Shown: positions 10,101 to 18,482, counted from the first letter of the stretch. The stretch: DNA of 64,000 nt from Deltaproteobacteria bacterium (GCA_006226375.1 SBHC01000058.1:56152-120151), one strand, 5' to 3'. Numbers and translations are program-made. Notes: generated by a model not told the origin, from the letters alone.

Positions 10101-11368
10101 TGAGCGTCTTGCAGGTTCATGCTTTGACCATCAGCGCTCTCCACATCAAATTGCCGGACGTGGCCACGAACATTTTCAAGCCGCACATCACTCACACCTA
10201 GACCGTTGTCATCAATTCGCGACTGGGCATCCAGATCAAAGCGAATCGAATCGCTGTCCAGCCGACGGCCTCCGTCGTTGTATTGCAGCGACGAAGCTGC
10301 AAACGAGCCCTTGGTGTCCAGACTTGGAATCGTGGTGTTGCCCTGGCCGTCGACGTTGAGGCGCATTTGCACGGAGCCGTTACGGACCGTGGCGTTTTGG
10401 ATATCGAGGCCGCCTTCTCCGACAGATTGCTGCAGTCGATTCACGTTCAGGTTGAGGTTTTGCAGGTTCACGTCCACATTGACGCCGCCATCGTTTTGGC
10501 GACGGGCCGTTGCACGCAGGGAGACGTCACCTTCACCCAACGAGATTCCGGTGGTGCCTGCGGAGAGATTCACACCGTTGACTCCGGCGCGGCCTTGCAC
10601 CTGAACTTCGTTCAAGTTGCCAGCCACATCCACGCGAGTTCCGGGTTTGAAGTTGATGTTGTTTCCAGCACCCAGCGACAAGGCTCTGTCGGGACGGAGC
10701 GCCACTCCTTCTGCGCTGAAGCGGATCTGCTCCAACGCTTGGGCGGCGCCGCCGCCGTTGGAGCGTTCGCTTCCGTTGTTTCCTTGCAGGTGCTTTTCTG
10801 AAATGGCGCTGGCAAAGTCTTCCATGCTTCGGGGCATGCGCTTGCGACCGACCACGGCATTGGAGATGTTGATGTCCGGCCCCGTCATGTTGAGGCGGAG
10901 TTTGCCCTTGTCATCGAAGTACGCCCCGCGCACATCAAAGATCCCTGCAGCCCGAACGCCTTCCACCTGAACCACAGAGTTTTTGAAGTCGATTTGACCG
11001 TCCCTCACAGCCCAGCGCACTCGTGCGGTCGCGTTGTTATCAACACGAACGAGAGGGTGGTCAATCAACGACGGATCCAGAGGCAGCTCCACGCGGATGT
11101 CTCCGGAGTGGAGGTTCCCCAACATCTCGATCGGATCCAGCTGCACCGAAGGTCCTGTTGCGCCGACAGACTGAGCCCCTGCTGTCGCTGAGGTCCGCCC
11201 GGCCGTAGCGGCTCCTGCCCACTCGGTCATAGGCGCAGGCCCTTCCGCGCGGGAGTAGGAGTTGGTGGAATGCACCCTCGTCGTTTGAGGACGAGTGGTT
11301 GCATCCGTCGGTGTACCGGGCTGTGTTGGCAGCACCGTGGGACGGTTGTTGTTAAGGATCCGAGTCAT
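7130..11368 (-). CDS. Large internally duplicated protein with two central LysM domains
   Basis: A 1412-residue protein with no signal peptide; the N-terminus (MTRILNNNRPTVLPTQPGT...) is Thr/Pro-rich. Two LysM domains, each containing TYTV.SGDTLGRIASN.NTTVADLARINSIANPDRISVGQELKL, lie near residues 686-795 and are almost identical. LysM binds peptidoglycan or chitin-like glycans. The long regions before and after them are paralogous: each opens with 'PI(E/D)(M/I)(L/A)G...(D/E)(I/V)..(D/E)LPL' and continues with Asn/Leu/Asp-rich beta-strand repeats that recall AsmA-like or translocation-module repeats. I chose the ATG at 11368, with AAGGAGTGAGC upstream, over one 8 codons earlier. The lack of a Sec signal suggests another export route or an internal role. 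Confidence 0.85.
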   Translation of the reverse strand: MTRILNNNRPTVLPTQPGTPTDATTRPQTTRVHSTNSYSRAEGPAPMTEWAGAATAGRTSATAGAQSVGATGPSVQLDPIEMLGNLHSGDIRVELPLDPSLIDHPLVRVDNNATARVRWAVRDGQIDFKNSVVQVEGVRAAGIFDVRGAYFDDKGKLRLNMTGPDINISNAVVGRKRMPRSMEDFASAISEKHLQGNNGSERSNGGGAAQALEQIRFSAEGVALRPDRALSLGAGNNINFKPGTRVDVAGNLNEVQVQGRAGVNGVNLSAGTTGISLGEGDVSLRATARRQNDGGVNVDVNLQNLNLNVNRLQQSVGEGGLDIQNATVRNGSVQMRLNVDGQGNTTIPSLDTKGSFAASSLQYNDGGRRLDSDSIRFDLDAQSRIDDNGLGVSDVRLENVRGHVRQFDVESADGQSMNLQDAHVEGASLIRERNAAGEFVHSGGIERFSGTVDGQLNHGGVAGAQGSTRFERTRAEGTLQFDQAGVIGEVQVTEGTGRTHTVMDRSNIDLGDYGNVTIAAGSRADFELASAALGRTLKEGRLEANGRLQGRLEDGQLNIGDHARLDLREANIDLNLRNVDKREGETLPRFEGDLKLSLDSDIELDQNLLRRAGVTSVTDARGKVSLDLQGASLNGDGRLEVNQANVQLEATVGEISGRIGLPGQPALQEPAPTTTTDPITSNSAPVEPRTYTVQSGDTLGRIASNHNTTVADLARINSIANPDRISVGQELKLEDTPTVSSTPAAGPETYTVKSGDTLGRIASNNNTTVADLARINSIANPDRISVGQELKLRESAAPASSLRPVARPGQVAPTTTPTATETAPASAATNAAESAAPMELSLPEVQMNPTMNEPLSFNPIDIAGRIQNGEVEIDLPLNEAGIEEATQVLGVNTLDLEDNTRLQGRLVVEDGKIDFERSSFRFNKPPSAAGLVEVNPHLSDDGKIKLGVAGMNFNITRFVTGSSKLPSNMSDLGQLLGSSESSSASASSPSGSIDDHLNTGNQYLELGNIRLKADNVSLAPGRLQIGDNDYIEVGANNRVSIDGNSQALNITGEIEANDAYVDLGGTVMDLGTGRIGFDATVKTGLSEAGELNQRSSVDVNFRVPEANVERLQVSQPDGRQVELRNGSIQGAVVSMSHSFERGENGEIQYLEDAAKNSLSIESFAGELRNTSIGLVNEDGTPGSVDIVSAQSQGSFQMPSDGPTQLSLTLDNLDARVSDLNIATGATNIQGLDGRLTGSGTIRLDSEKGIALDGNFRAEARMDDGRMALNGVTDLDLGRDSRATLNLTELNTMGERPKLQGDLEIEADLDSGEISLPDGQTFRFEEGSKLQLSSQLGQDQDGHVARMNGTIFADLGRQEFHHSQGGAEISGELQDGTARIDLGDITVHEDGRYRIVNPEVRVNMDLNLLGRQI
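8998..9297 (-). repeat. Near-identical direct repeat encoding two LysM domains
   Basis: Two stretches of about 125 bp (roughly 8998-9121 and 9174-9297) are almost identical in DNA and encode the two LysM domains of the large protein. The few differences are mostly silent, which points to a recent duplication or gene conversion. Confidence 0.8.
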
Positions 11369-11462
11369 GCTCACTCCTTGTGAGTCGGGCACACGATCTT
11401 GAGGTGCGGTTAAGGGAGTTATCGATACAGCGAGAGCATCGCCCTCGCTGGTGGTATTGAGA

Positions 11463-13646
11463 TCAGGGCGTGGGACAGGGAGAGTCCAACTTTCCAGGAG
11501 CCGGAACGACAGCGGTACCCGTCTTCAAGAACGAATCCAGGAAGCACTTGTACTGGAACACAACGTCGTCCACCTGAAAGGCGATCATGTGACCATCCCT
11601 GGAAACAGTGTCCGCCTTGTATTGAACGGCCACCCCAGTGTAGTCCTTTCCATCTGCCGACTTGCGATTCAACTTCACAGGGTAAGTCGCCAAACCCTCC
11701 AGGCCCATGGTTTTGAGTTTGGCCTGAGTTCCAGGCCAAACTTCCACGCCAGCTTGCTGGTTGTTGTATCCCAGCGCCATAACATCCAGGACCGGTTCAC
11801 GGAAGAAGGAGTCACCTTCACCCATCGGCTGGTACACATGGCGAGGATCATGACCAGGGAAAGGAAGCCTCGACAAACGAGGCAGGTACACCGCAGGCTC
11901 CGAAGTCTCCCACGCGGTCTGCATCAAATGCATCGCCGGGTGGGTAAACGTCAAGGTTTCGGTGCTCTGAAGCAACGAACGGAGCAGCGGCTCTTGCAAC
12001 AGTTGGACGTTGCTGTTGAACGCGAAGAAGCTCCAAAGTCCTCCAGCGCCCGTAGGAATCAAAAGTTTGAATCGGGGTTCGACTGCGCCGATCATGTTGG
12101 TGTACATCGCACCCATCGACTGACCCATCAACGACATCCGCTTGTCCGAAAACTTAATCTGGGTCTCGCCTTGCGGCAGAGTGATGCCTTCTCCGCATTT
12201 GCCCAGGCTCTTGGGATCGATGCGCAAACGAAGCATCGCGTCCAGGAGAATCCGGGCCTCGATCACGCCCTGTCGAAACAGATCATGAAACGCTGCAAGA
12301 TTCTGAATGTTGAGGTAGGCGATGGAGCTAGCTCCAGGCACGCGCTCTGGATTCACAGGCATGGCGGTGCAAACCGTACCCACGCCGATATCTGCGACGA
12401 CATGGGAGGGACCTTCGCCTTTGGCAGGTCGTCCACGAGGAGAGGTAACCTTGCCCCGGTCCACAGCTTGGGAGCTCAAACCGCCCGAGCCGTGAACGTA
12501 CATCATCAGAGGAAAGCCCTCTTTCGGCATGGCCTTCTTTGGAATCGTGATGACAACAGGAAGCTCTTTGTCCCGCTGTTTGATGGGAATGCCGTCTTTG
12601 TCGTACTCAAACAGACCTTCCGTGTCGAACGGAGGCGTTCCTTTCTGAAACTGAGGCTGGACAATCTTGGCCAGGACTTCACAGTACCGAGGATGGTCAC
12701 CATCGTCCGGGTCGAGCCGCAAGTTGGTGATCTCGGGCTTGTACTTTTTCAGAAGCGCCGAAGAGATGCGCTCCATATCGGCGACCACATCCCCTGTTGA
12801 AAAGACGGTAGCAGCCGCCACATTGGCCTTGTCCACGCCGACCTTTTCGAGGGTTTTCCAGAGCGGCTGATAGAGGGAGAGGAGCTTGTCACCTACTGCA
12901 CCCTTGGGAGCAACGCCAGCTTTGAGTTGCTCCAGCGCCAAGGGCACACCCAGGGGCTCGCCTTTGTCGTTGTTGAAGGAACGCATCAACACAAACGCAT
13001 ACTTCCGGTTGCCTTCGAGGACAATGCCGGGAAGCACAGACACCGCCAACAAATGAGTAGGAACGTAGGTTCCCTTTTGCAGACGGTTGGCGATCACAGG
13101 GTAGAGCTTGCCCCAATTTTTGGAAGATTCGTCAACATCCACAAGAAAAGCGACAGCGTCTTTGGTTCCAAGAATGACTTTGCTCTCTTCCGCCTTGGCT
13201 GGAGCTTCGTTGAACCGGAAGAACGCCATAGGCACCAAAGGAAAGCCCTTGCGTTTGCCAACCACAGGCAGGAGCGCTTTCACTTGCACGTTCTCTTCGG
13301 GGTTAGGAAACCCCGTCACATCGGGAGCGCCGTTGGAATCCAGGCGAGCGTCCGAGGGATAAGGAAAGTCAAAGAAGGTCTTGGGGGTGTTCCAGGTCCC
13401 TTCCACGTTCATCATCACCTGCGTGCCAGGAACCTCTTTCACTTCGGAGGTACCTTCTGAGGTGGAAGTGTCTTTTGTGTCTCCAGCATCGTCCGTTGCT
13501 TCCGCAGCAGACTCCTGACCCGTTTCGCCAGGACCACAGGACACAAGCACTGGTGCAGCCAAGGCCGCCAACACCAACCCCATCACCAAAAGTGCAAGCC
13601 CTGACTTCCAGGACCAACCCGAACTCGTTGTATGTTGCTTCATCAT
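11463..13646 (-). CDS. Lipase-like alpha/beta-hydrolase lipoprotein
   Basis: A 727-residue lipoprotein. The signal sequence ends in LVSCGPGE, with a lipobox Cys, followed by an acidic Ser/Thr/Glu linker. The 'FFDFPYPSDARLDSNGAPDVTGFPNP' segment is the N-terminal signature seen in virulence-factor-type lipases. The hydrolase core shows an oxyanion segment (MMYVHGSGG) and a nucleophile elbow GQSMGAMY, with Ser in a G-x-S-x-G context. It is probably a surface or periplasmic esterase/lipase of unknown substrate. The gene for a longer paralogue lies at 36476-39292. The start is the first of two adjacent ATGs after AGGGAACG. The neighbouring LysM gene is on the same strand, 94 bp downstream. Confidence 0.82.
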   Translation of the reverse strand: MMKQHTTSSGWSWKSGLALLVMGLVLAALAAPVLVSCGPGETGQESAAEATDDAGDTKDTSTSEGTSEVKEVPGTQVMMNVEGTWNTPKTFFDFPYPSDARLDSNGAPDVTGFPNPEENVQVKALLPVVGKRKGFPLVPMAFFRFNEAPAKAEESKVILGTKDAVAFLVDVDESSKNWGKLYPVIANRLQKGTYVPTHLLAVSVLPGIVLEGNRKYAFVLMRSFNNDKGEPLGVPLALEQLKAGVAPKGAVGDKLLSLYQPLWKTLEKVGVDKANVAAATVFSTGDVVADMERISSALLKKYKPEITNLRLDPDDGDHPRYCEVLAKIVQPQFQKGTPPFDTEGLFEYDKDGIPIKQRDKELPVVITIPKKAMPKEGFPLMMYVHGSGGLSSQAVDRGKVTSPRGRPAKGEGPSHVVADIGVGTVCTAMPVNPERVPGASSIAYLNIQNLAAFHDLFRQGVIEARILLDAMLRLRIDPKSLGKCGEGITLPQGETQIKFSDKRMSLMGQSMGAMYTNMIGAVEPRFKLLIPTGAGGLWSFFAFNSNVQLLQEPLLRSLLQSTETLTFTHPAMHLMQTAWETSEPAVYLPRLSRLPFPGHDPRHVYQPMGEGDSFFREPVLDVMALGYNNQQAGVEVWPGTQAKLKTMGLEGLATYPVKLNRKSADGKDYTGVAVQYKADTVSRDGHMIAFQVDDVVFQYKCFLDSFLKTGTAVVPAPGKLDSPCPTP

Positions 13647-13872
13647 CAAACGTTCCCTACACAAACAAACCGTTACGATACGTGATGGAATTGTCCCTCA
13701 TCCCACTCCAACCATAGAGCGCGACATGCAAACCTGCGTGAAAACGTTCAACAACATTCTCACCAAGGGCCGAGGCCGAAACCAGGCAAACGACACCAGC
13801 GCTTCTTCTCAGTATCGGCTGTTGGCGTTTTTGGTTTCGGTACTTTCCATGCACAGAAGAAAAAAATACCTG

Positions 13873-14256
13873 CTACGAAGCGTGACGCCACCACAGCAGC
13901 CCAACCAAGGCTACCACACTGACACAGCCGAGGAGCAAGTATAGAGCAATCAAGAGAGTTCGGGGAGGGGGTTTTTTCATTTGTTGGCGCTCGGCCAAGC
14001 GATGCGCGGAGGAGAAGTCGGCCACCACAAAGAAGTACCGGAAGAACACGTAGAGAAAGAAGGTAAGAGAGAAGACCACAAAGGCCATCCGGACCCGAGG
14101 TTCGGTTCCTTGGCTGGCGTTCCACCCGGCCACCAAACAAGCCACACCAAACACGCTGGTCAAGGCACTCCAGCCCCAGGTTCGCCATACAAGCACAAGC
14201 TTCTGAAACCAGAGCTGTCCGGAGGGTTGTTCCCACAAGCTTCGTAGACGTTCCAT
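13873..14256 (-). CDS. Small membrane protein coupled to the DUF58 gene
   Basis: A 127-residue protein with two or three hydrophobic segments: 'WGWSALTSVFGVACLVAGW', 'MAFVVFSLTFFLYVFFRYFFVVA' and 'LLIALYLLLGCVSVVALVGLLWW'. No family is recognised. Its ATG overlaps the stop of the DUF58 gene (TAATG), so translation is coupled. It is the last gene of the moxR-GNAT-DUF58 operon and probably acts with the DUF58 protein at the inner membrane. Confidence 0.75.
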   Translation of the reverse strand: MERLRSLWEQPSGQLWFQKLVLVWRTWGWSALTSVFGVACLVAGWNASQGTEPRVRMAFVVFSLTFFLYVFFRYFFVVADFSSAHRLAERQQMKKPPPRTLLIALYLLLGCVSVVALVGLLWWRHAS

Positions 14257-16064
14257 TACAGACGACCTCCCAAACGAAGTCGCTGCAGTCGCTTCAACAA
14301 CGCAGCGGGAGCAACCGAAGGCTCCATCGAGAGAATGGGAATGCCCCATTTGCCTGTCAGCCGCTCCAATCGACGACGGCGTCGCCACTGTTCCAAAGTA
14401 AAGATCTCTCGAAGCATTTTGTCTTGGGTGGTGTCTCGAATGGCTCCTTCGTGTTCAAACCAAGGAGAGAACGGGCTCAAAAACACCAGATGCTGACGAC
14501 GCTGACGGATCAGCTTGATCGTGCGGACCAGTCCGTCCCAGTGGATGATATCATCCATGTCACTGAGAACCGCGATCATCTGCCCGGCATGGAGCGAATT
14601 CGACGCGTGCTCCAGGCTCGTTTGCAGCCCTACGACCTTCTGGGTGACCCACTCGTGGTACCGATAAGGCAGCTCAATCCCAACCACCTTGCAGAACAAG
14701 CGGAGCACAACCTCCACCAGATCCCGGTCGGAGTCCCATTTTTTGGGGAAGTTCAGGTCGGGATGACGCCAGACCAGATCCCAAATGTACGCCACCGTTT
14801 GATGGTTGGAAGGGGCCATCTGTCCTCCCTGACGAGACAACAGACCTTCTCGGTACAGAAAGGAACCCACCCAAGCGGCGAGATGGCTCAACCGCATGTA
14901 GGCAAACTTTGGCTCCGTCATTTGGGGAAGCTCTTCCAGATGAAGAAGAATCTTTTGAAGCTGCTTTTGACCGGTCGATAACATATCATGCCGGTAGATC
15001 TCACCGTCGTAGCTGATCAGCCCCACAGCATCCCGCGCGTCCAACGACGCCTTCGAGAACGCCGCCACCACCTCACTGGCATAATCAATCGGTCGCGAAC
15101 CGGGGACGCCTTGCCTCATCGACTGCCCGATATCCAAGATCAGATAACTCGACATCAAGGTCTCGCTCTCAAACTCACGGCAAAGCAGCTTCTGCAAACG
15201 AACGCTGTGCTTCCATACAATGTTGCGACGAGCGTCTCCAGCCTGGTAATCGCGGATGTCACGTAGCTCAGTTCCTGCCCCGGCGCGACGTTGGGGAGCC
15301 CCCGTTTGTTCGCGCATCATCACGCGCAACCTGTACCCCTGTCGATCGATGCGACGTAGAGGAATCGCCGGAAGCACCCGCACCATCAGAGGGGCACGTT
15401 GGTACCGGTACGTTCGAAACAGGCCCCATGTATCTTCCAGCCCCATCTCGACACCAAACAAACGAAACTTCCCAATCACAGGGGTTTTGACTTGAATCGA
15501 AAGGGTCCTTTCCTGGAAAGGCGAGAGAGCGATCCGCTCGTCCATTGCCGGATGGAAGGAAGCTTCCATGTACACAGAGTGCCGGAGTTGCAGCTCAGTC
15601 AGGACCAAGCGTGTGGGCGGAGCCTGCACCAACAAAGCGACGTCGCCGCCCTGCCCTGCTCGAAACGTCCTTTTGGCCTCGGGATCCCAATGGAGCTTCA
15701 ACCGGTCCAGGCTCGAAGAAGGTGCTTTGGAGCCGTCACGCTGCAAGGAGAAAGGCTTGGGGTTGGACACAGCGAAAGCACCAACCGGCAGAAGAGGATG
15801 AGCCTTTGCCCCTGTGTGCGACGAAAACAAACGTTCGACTTCCAGGCGAAACTGCAACGACAGAACCACCAGCACACACTCACCCAGAACACCCACACCA
15901 AAGAAGAACCAGATCTGCTGCCACAAGCCAAGGCCAGCCAGAAGAATGAAGAACAACGCCATCCAACGACAGCGACCGGACCACTGCATCTTTGGAGGCT
16001 CTGGCGGCGACTCCGGCCACATCAACGCCTCTGTCTTTTCGATCAACTCGCGGTCAACGTTCAT
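14256..16064 (-). CDS. DUF58 domain membrane protein
   Basis: A 602-residue protein. Two hydrophobic segments near residues 33-70 anchor it in the inner membrane. The DUF58 signature follows: 'GTELRDIRDYQAGDARRNIVWKHSVR', then a vWA-like segment 'LILDIGQSM...DAVGLISYD'. DUF58 proteins are encoded beside MoxR ATPases and are thought to be assembled or activated by them, often with vWA proteins. The C-terminal 250 residues extend beyond the usual domain. The start overlaps the end of the GNAT gene by 11 bp. Confidence 0.9.
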   Translation of the reverse strand: MNVDRELIEKTEALMWPESPPEPPKMQWSGRCRWMALFFILLAGLGLWQQIWFFFGVGVLGECVLVVLSLQFRLEVERLFSSHTGAKAHPLLPVGAFAVSNPKPFSLQRDGSKAPSSSLDRLKLHWDPEAKRTFRAGQGGDVALLVQAPPTRLVLTELQLRHSVYMEASFHPAMDERIALSPFQERTLSIQVKTPVIGKFRLFGVEMGLEDTWGLFRTYRYQRAPLMVRVLPAIPLRRIDRQGYRLRVMMREQTGAPQRRAGAGTELRDIRDYQAGDARRNIVWKHSVRLQKLLCREFESETLMSSYLILDIGQSMRQGVPGSRPIDYASEVVAAFSKASLDARDAVGLISYDGEIYRHDMLSTGQKQLQKILLHLEELPQMTEPKFAYMRLSHLAAWVGSFLYREGLLSRQGGQMAPSNHQTVAYIWDLVWRHPDLNFPKKWDSDRDLVEVVLRLFCKVVGIELPYRYHEWVTQKVVGLQTSLEHASNSLHAGQMIAVLSDMDDIIHWDGLVRTIKLIRQRRQHLVFLSPFSPWFEHEGAIRDTTQDKMLREIFTLEQWRRRRRLERLTGKWGIPILSMEPSVAPAALLKRLQRLRLGGRL

Positions 16065-16731
16065 AGCGTCTTTCCATTAAGTAGACAGACTCTCCTTCAG
16101 GACAGGAGGGAGCAGCGTTGGTTTCGTCCAAGGCCGTTGCCAGTGCTGTTGAAGCACCGGGCACTGCGGCGTTGTAATGTTTCAACCACCCTGCTGAGAC
16201 CGACAACTCGCCAATGTGCGACCACCCCGAACGTTGGTAATGACGAACCGCTCGCTTGTTGTTGGGGCTGACGGTCAAGCGCACCGTTGTGATGTCCAGC
16301 GCATGAAAGAAGGTGCGGATGTGTCCGTTCAACAAGTCGGTCCAACCTTGCCCACGTCCTTCAGGGGCAAGGTAGTAGGTGTTGATGTAACCCACGGAAG
16401 GATCGGCCCCATACGGCTTAAGTTCCAGCATTCCCACGATGGTGCCCTTGTGCCACAGGTGAACACAGCTTTGTGGATTCCAGGCCATTCGCTCTCGAAG
16501 GGCTGCCAGATAGAAAGAGCCATCGGAGCCAGCTTCGTCCCAGAACATGGCGTCCGAATCAAAGCTGACAGCGAACGTTTCAGCCCGAATCGATGCACAC
16601 AGCGCCCCGTGTTTCTCCAGGTCGATGGAGCGGAACACAAAAGCAGACCCGTGTATCCCCGCAGCCTCCGAGCTGTTGGGTTCAGCCTTCACAACCTTAG
16701 CAGCGTTGGGAAGATGAGATGACTCGACCAT
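16054..16731 (-). CDS. GNAT-family N-acetyltransferase
   Basis: A 225-residue predicted acyl-CoA-dependent acetyltransferase. The acetyl-CoA-binding motif is in 'YYLAPEGRGQGWTDLLNGHI' (motif A, R/Q-x-x-G-x-G/A type). It is followed by 'VRLTVSPNNKRAVRHYQRSGW', the usual motif B with Asn and Tyr. The acceptor is unknown. The ATG at 16731 follows a GAGGGTAGG ribosome-binding site and lies 7 bp after the moxR stop. A GNAT between moxR and DUF58 is not the commonest arrangement and suggests that it modifies a partner of this system. Confidence 0.88.
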   Translation of the reverse strand: MVESSHLPNAAKVVKAEPNSSEAAGIHGSAFVFRSIDLEKHGALCASIRAETFAVSFDSDAMFWDEAGSDGSFYLAALRERMAWNPQSCVHLWHKGTIVGMLELKPYGADPSVGYINTYYLAPEGRGQGWTDLLNGHIRTFFHALDITTVRLTVSPNNKRAVRHYQRSGWSHIGELSVSAGWLKHYNAAVPGASTALATALDETNAAPSCPEGESVYLMERRYER

Positions 16732-16738
16732 CCTACCC

Positions 16739-17722
16739 TCAGCCGTTCGGAGTGATCGGACGATGTTGGGGCTTGGGCGGCGGCCTTCGAATGACTGCAA
16801 CCTTCGACACCGCTTCCTGACAAATGTTCACAGGCGTCCGTCCGTCTAGCTCCGCTTCAGGCTGCATGATGACGCGGTGGGCGACGATCGGTTCCACCAG
16901 CTCACGGATGTCGTCGGGGGCTACGTAGTCACGACCTCGCACCAACGCCAGCGCCCGCGCTGCGTGCAACAAACCAAGGCTGGCACGAGGCGAAGCACCC
17001 AGCAGAACATCCCGGTGTTTGCGAGTGTAATGAACAATATCAAGAATGTAATCTTCGAGCTCTTCGGAGAGGTGCACCGTCTCCACACGCTCACGCCATC
17101 GCAAGATGGTGTTCGCCTCCAGCACCTGGATCACAGGCTTGGGCGGGCTCTTGTACCGTCGAAGGATCGACTTTTCGACTCTGCGATCCGGGTATCCCAA
17201 GTGCAGCTTCATTAAGAAACGGTCGAGCTGTGCTTCGGGAAGCAGATACACCCCTTCCTGCTCAACCGGGTTTTGCGTGGCCAGCACCATGTAAGGCGCA
17301 TGCAACGGATGACACTCCCCTTCGATGGTGATTTGTTGCTCCGCCATCGCTTCCAGCATCGCGCTCTGGGTCTTGGCAGGCGCACGGTTCACCTCATCAG
17401 CCAGGATGATGTTGGCAAACAAAGGACCCTTCCGCAGCACGAACTCTTGCTCGCGGGCGTGGAAGATATAGCTCCCCGTGATATCCGCAGGGAGCAAGTC
17501 GGGGGTGAACTGAATCCGCTGAAACTCCACGCCAATGGCCGAGGCAAACGCCTTCACCAGAGTGGTCTTCGCAACGCCGGGCACTCCCTCCAGGAGCACA
17601 TGACCGCCGGCCAAAAGCCCCGTCAGTAGGAGTTCAACGATCGTTTGACCGCCGACGTACACCTTTGCGATTTCTTGTTGGATCTGTTCGATCAACTCAT
17701 GAATTGGCTCGCCTTGCAACAT
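16739..17722 (-). CDS. MoxR-family AAA+ ATPase
   Basis: A 327-residue ATPase with the MoxR hallmarks: Walker A (GVPGVAKTT), 'IQFTPDLLPADITGSYIF', Walker B 'IILADEVNRAPAKTQSAMLEAMAE', sensor 1 'LATQNP' and the C-terminal AAA lid. MoxR proteins act as chaperone-like ATPases for metal-cofactor or surface-protein maturation. It heads a four-gene operon (moxR, GNAT, DUF58, small membrane protein). The ATG at 17722 is chosen because AAAGGAGAGG directly precedes it; an in-frame ATG 18 codons upstream has no such site. Confidence 0.93.
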   Translation of the reverse strand: MLQGEPIHELIEQIQQEIAKVYVGGQTIVELLLTGLLAGGHVLLEGVPGVAKTTLVKAFASAIGVEFQRIQFTPDLLPADITGSYIFHAREQEFVLRKGPLFANIILADEVNRAPAKTQSAMLEAMAEQQITIEGECHPLHAPYMVLATQNPVEQEGVYLLPEAQLDRFLMKLHLGYPDRRVEKSILRRYKSPPKPVIQVLEANTILRWRERVETVHLSEELEDYILDIVHYTRKHRDVLLGASPRASLGLLHAARALALVRGRDYVAPDDIRELVEPIVAHRVIMQPEAELDGRTPVNICQEAVSKVAVIRRPPPKPQHRPITPNG

Positions 17723-17973
17723 CCTCTCCTTTGTTTTGCCAAAGGTCCTGACTCTGCGTTTCGCCCATCCTATCACACTCTTAAAGGTGCCCAGGAAGAT
17801 TCTTCAACGCCACCACAATGAAGAATCCAAGAAAAAAATCGAATTTTTTCTGAACCTGCATCAGGGCGCATCGTAATACCGGACAACACACAGGGAAACA
17901 CTTTCTATTTCCTGTGGACATGAACTCTATCACAACCAACGACAATGATCGTTGAAGCAATCAAGGCAAACCG
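17723..17973. other. Intergenic region with dyad symmetries
   Basis: A 250-bp gap between divergent units. It includes an A/T palindrome around 17830 (AGAAAAAA...TTTTTTCT), an imperfect CACAGG...CCTGTG dyad near 17890-17916 and a perfect CAACGA-N6-TCGTTG dyad at 17937-17954. These could be operators for the small downstream frame or for moxR. No clear -35/-10 pair was recognised. Confidence 0.4.
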
Positions 17974-18216
17974 ATGCGTACTTTCACTTCCACCACACAA
18001 TGTTGTCGCTCAGCAAGCACCGTTTCGACGTGTACTTCCGCGCTTCGCACTGTCGTGGCCGCTGCATCCACTCAGCCTCTCTCCCTTCACGCACCACACC
18101 CCCATCTTGATTGCCCCCATGAACCCGTTGCATGCAATCCGGCTGTGGAGGAGTCCCTTCTCCTCCTGAATCCGAATGATTGCCATGAACCGGATCCCCC
18201 AGGCTTTGCGCTCTAA
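17974..18216 (+). CDS. Possible small Ser/Thr/Cys-rich peptide
   Basis: An 80-codon frame beginning MRTFTSTTQCCRSAS and ending NDCHEPDPPGFAL. Five Cys and many Ser/Thr are seen. No signal peptide or known family is recognised. The ribosome-binding site is weak. The frame is supported mainly by context: dyad symmetries upstream and a strong terminator starting 28 bp after the stop, so a short transcript ends here. It could equally be a non-coding RNA. Confidence 0.35.
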   Translation: MRTFTSTTQCCRSASTVSTCTSALRTVVAAASTQPLSLHAPHPHLDCPHEPVACNPAVEESLLLLNPNDCHEPDPPGFAL

Positions 18217-18244
18217 GACACGTACTCCTTGTGAGTAGCGCCAA

Positions 18245-18277
18245 CCGCCTGGGTCGTACGATGCAGGCGGTTTTTTT
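18245..18277 (+). terminator. Rho-independent terminator
   Basis: A 7-bp perfect stem CCGCCTG/CAGGCGG with a 12-nt loop, followed by seven T's. It ends a transcript on the plus strand, just before the tRNA cluster. Confidence 0.85.
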
Positions 18278-18344
18278 GTGCCCGCTTCCTACGAAAATCC
18301 CATTTGCAAAACCAAAAGTGACTTACCCAAGTCCAGTGTGTTCT

Positions 18345-18415
18345 GAGGCCGTGGTGTAGTGGCAACACGTGAGGTTGTGGCCCTCAAGTCGGCGGTTCAA
18401 TTCCGCTCGGTCTCC
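18345..18415 (+). tRNA. tRNA-His (GTG)
   Basis: A complete cloverleaf: acceptor GAGGCCG/CGGTCTC, D-arm GTGT...ACAC, anticodon stem TGAGG/CCTCA with loop TTGTGGC (anticodon GTG), T-arm GCGGTTCAATTCCGC. The discriminator is C73. The base before position 1 is T, so the G-1 identity base that bacterial tRNA-His genes normally encode is missing. CCA is not encoded. Confidence 0.95.
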
Positions 18416-18482
18416 CTGAAACTGGAACACCCGACGTGCGTCTCGCGGATTCATCCGTAGAGATGCGCGGTTCCGGTCCACT

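Noticed and set aside
11451..12800. A 449-codon plus-strand frame opposite the lipase-like lipoprotein gene
   Set aside because: It has no signal, domain or ribosome-binding site; the minus-strand frame has a lipobox and hydrolase motifs.
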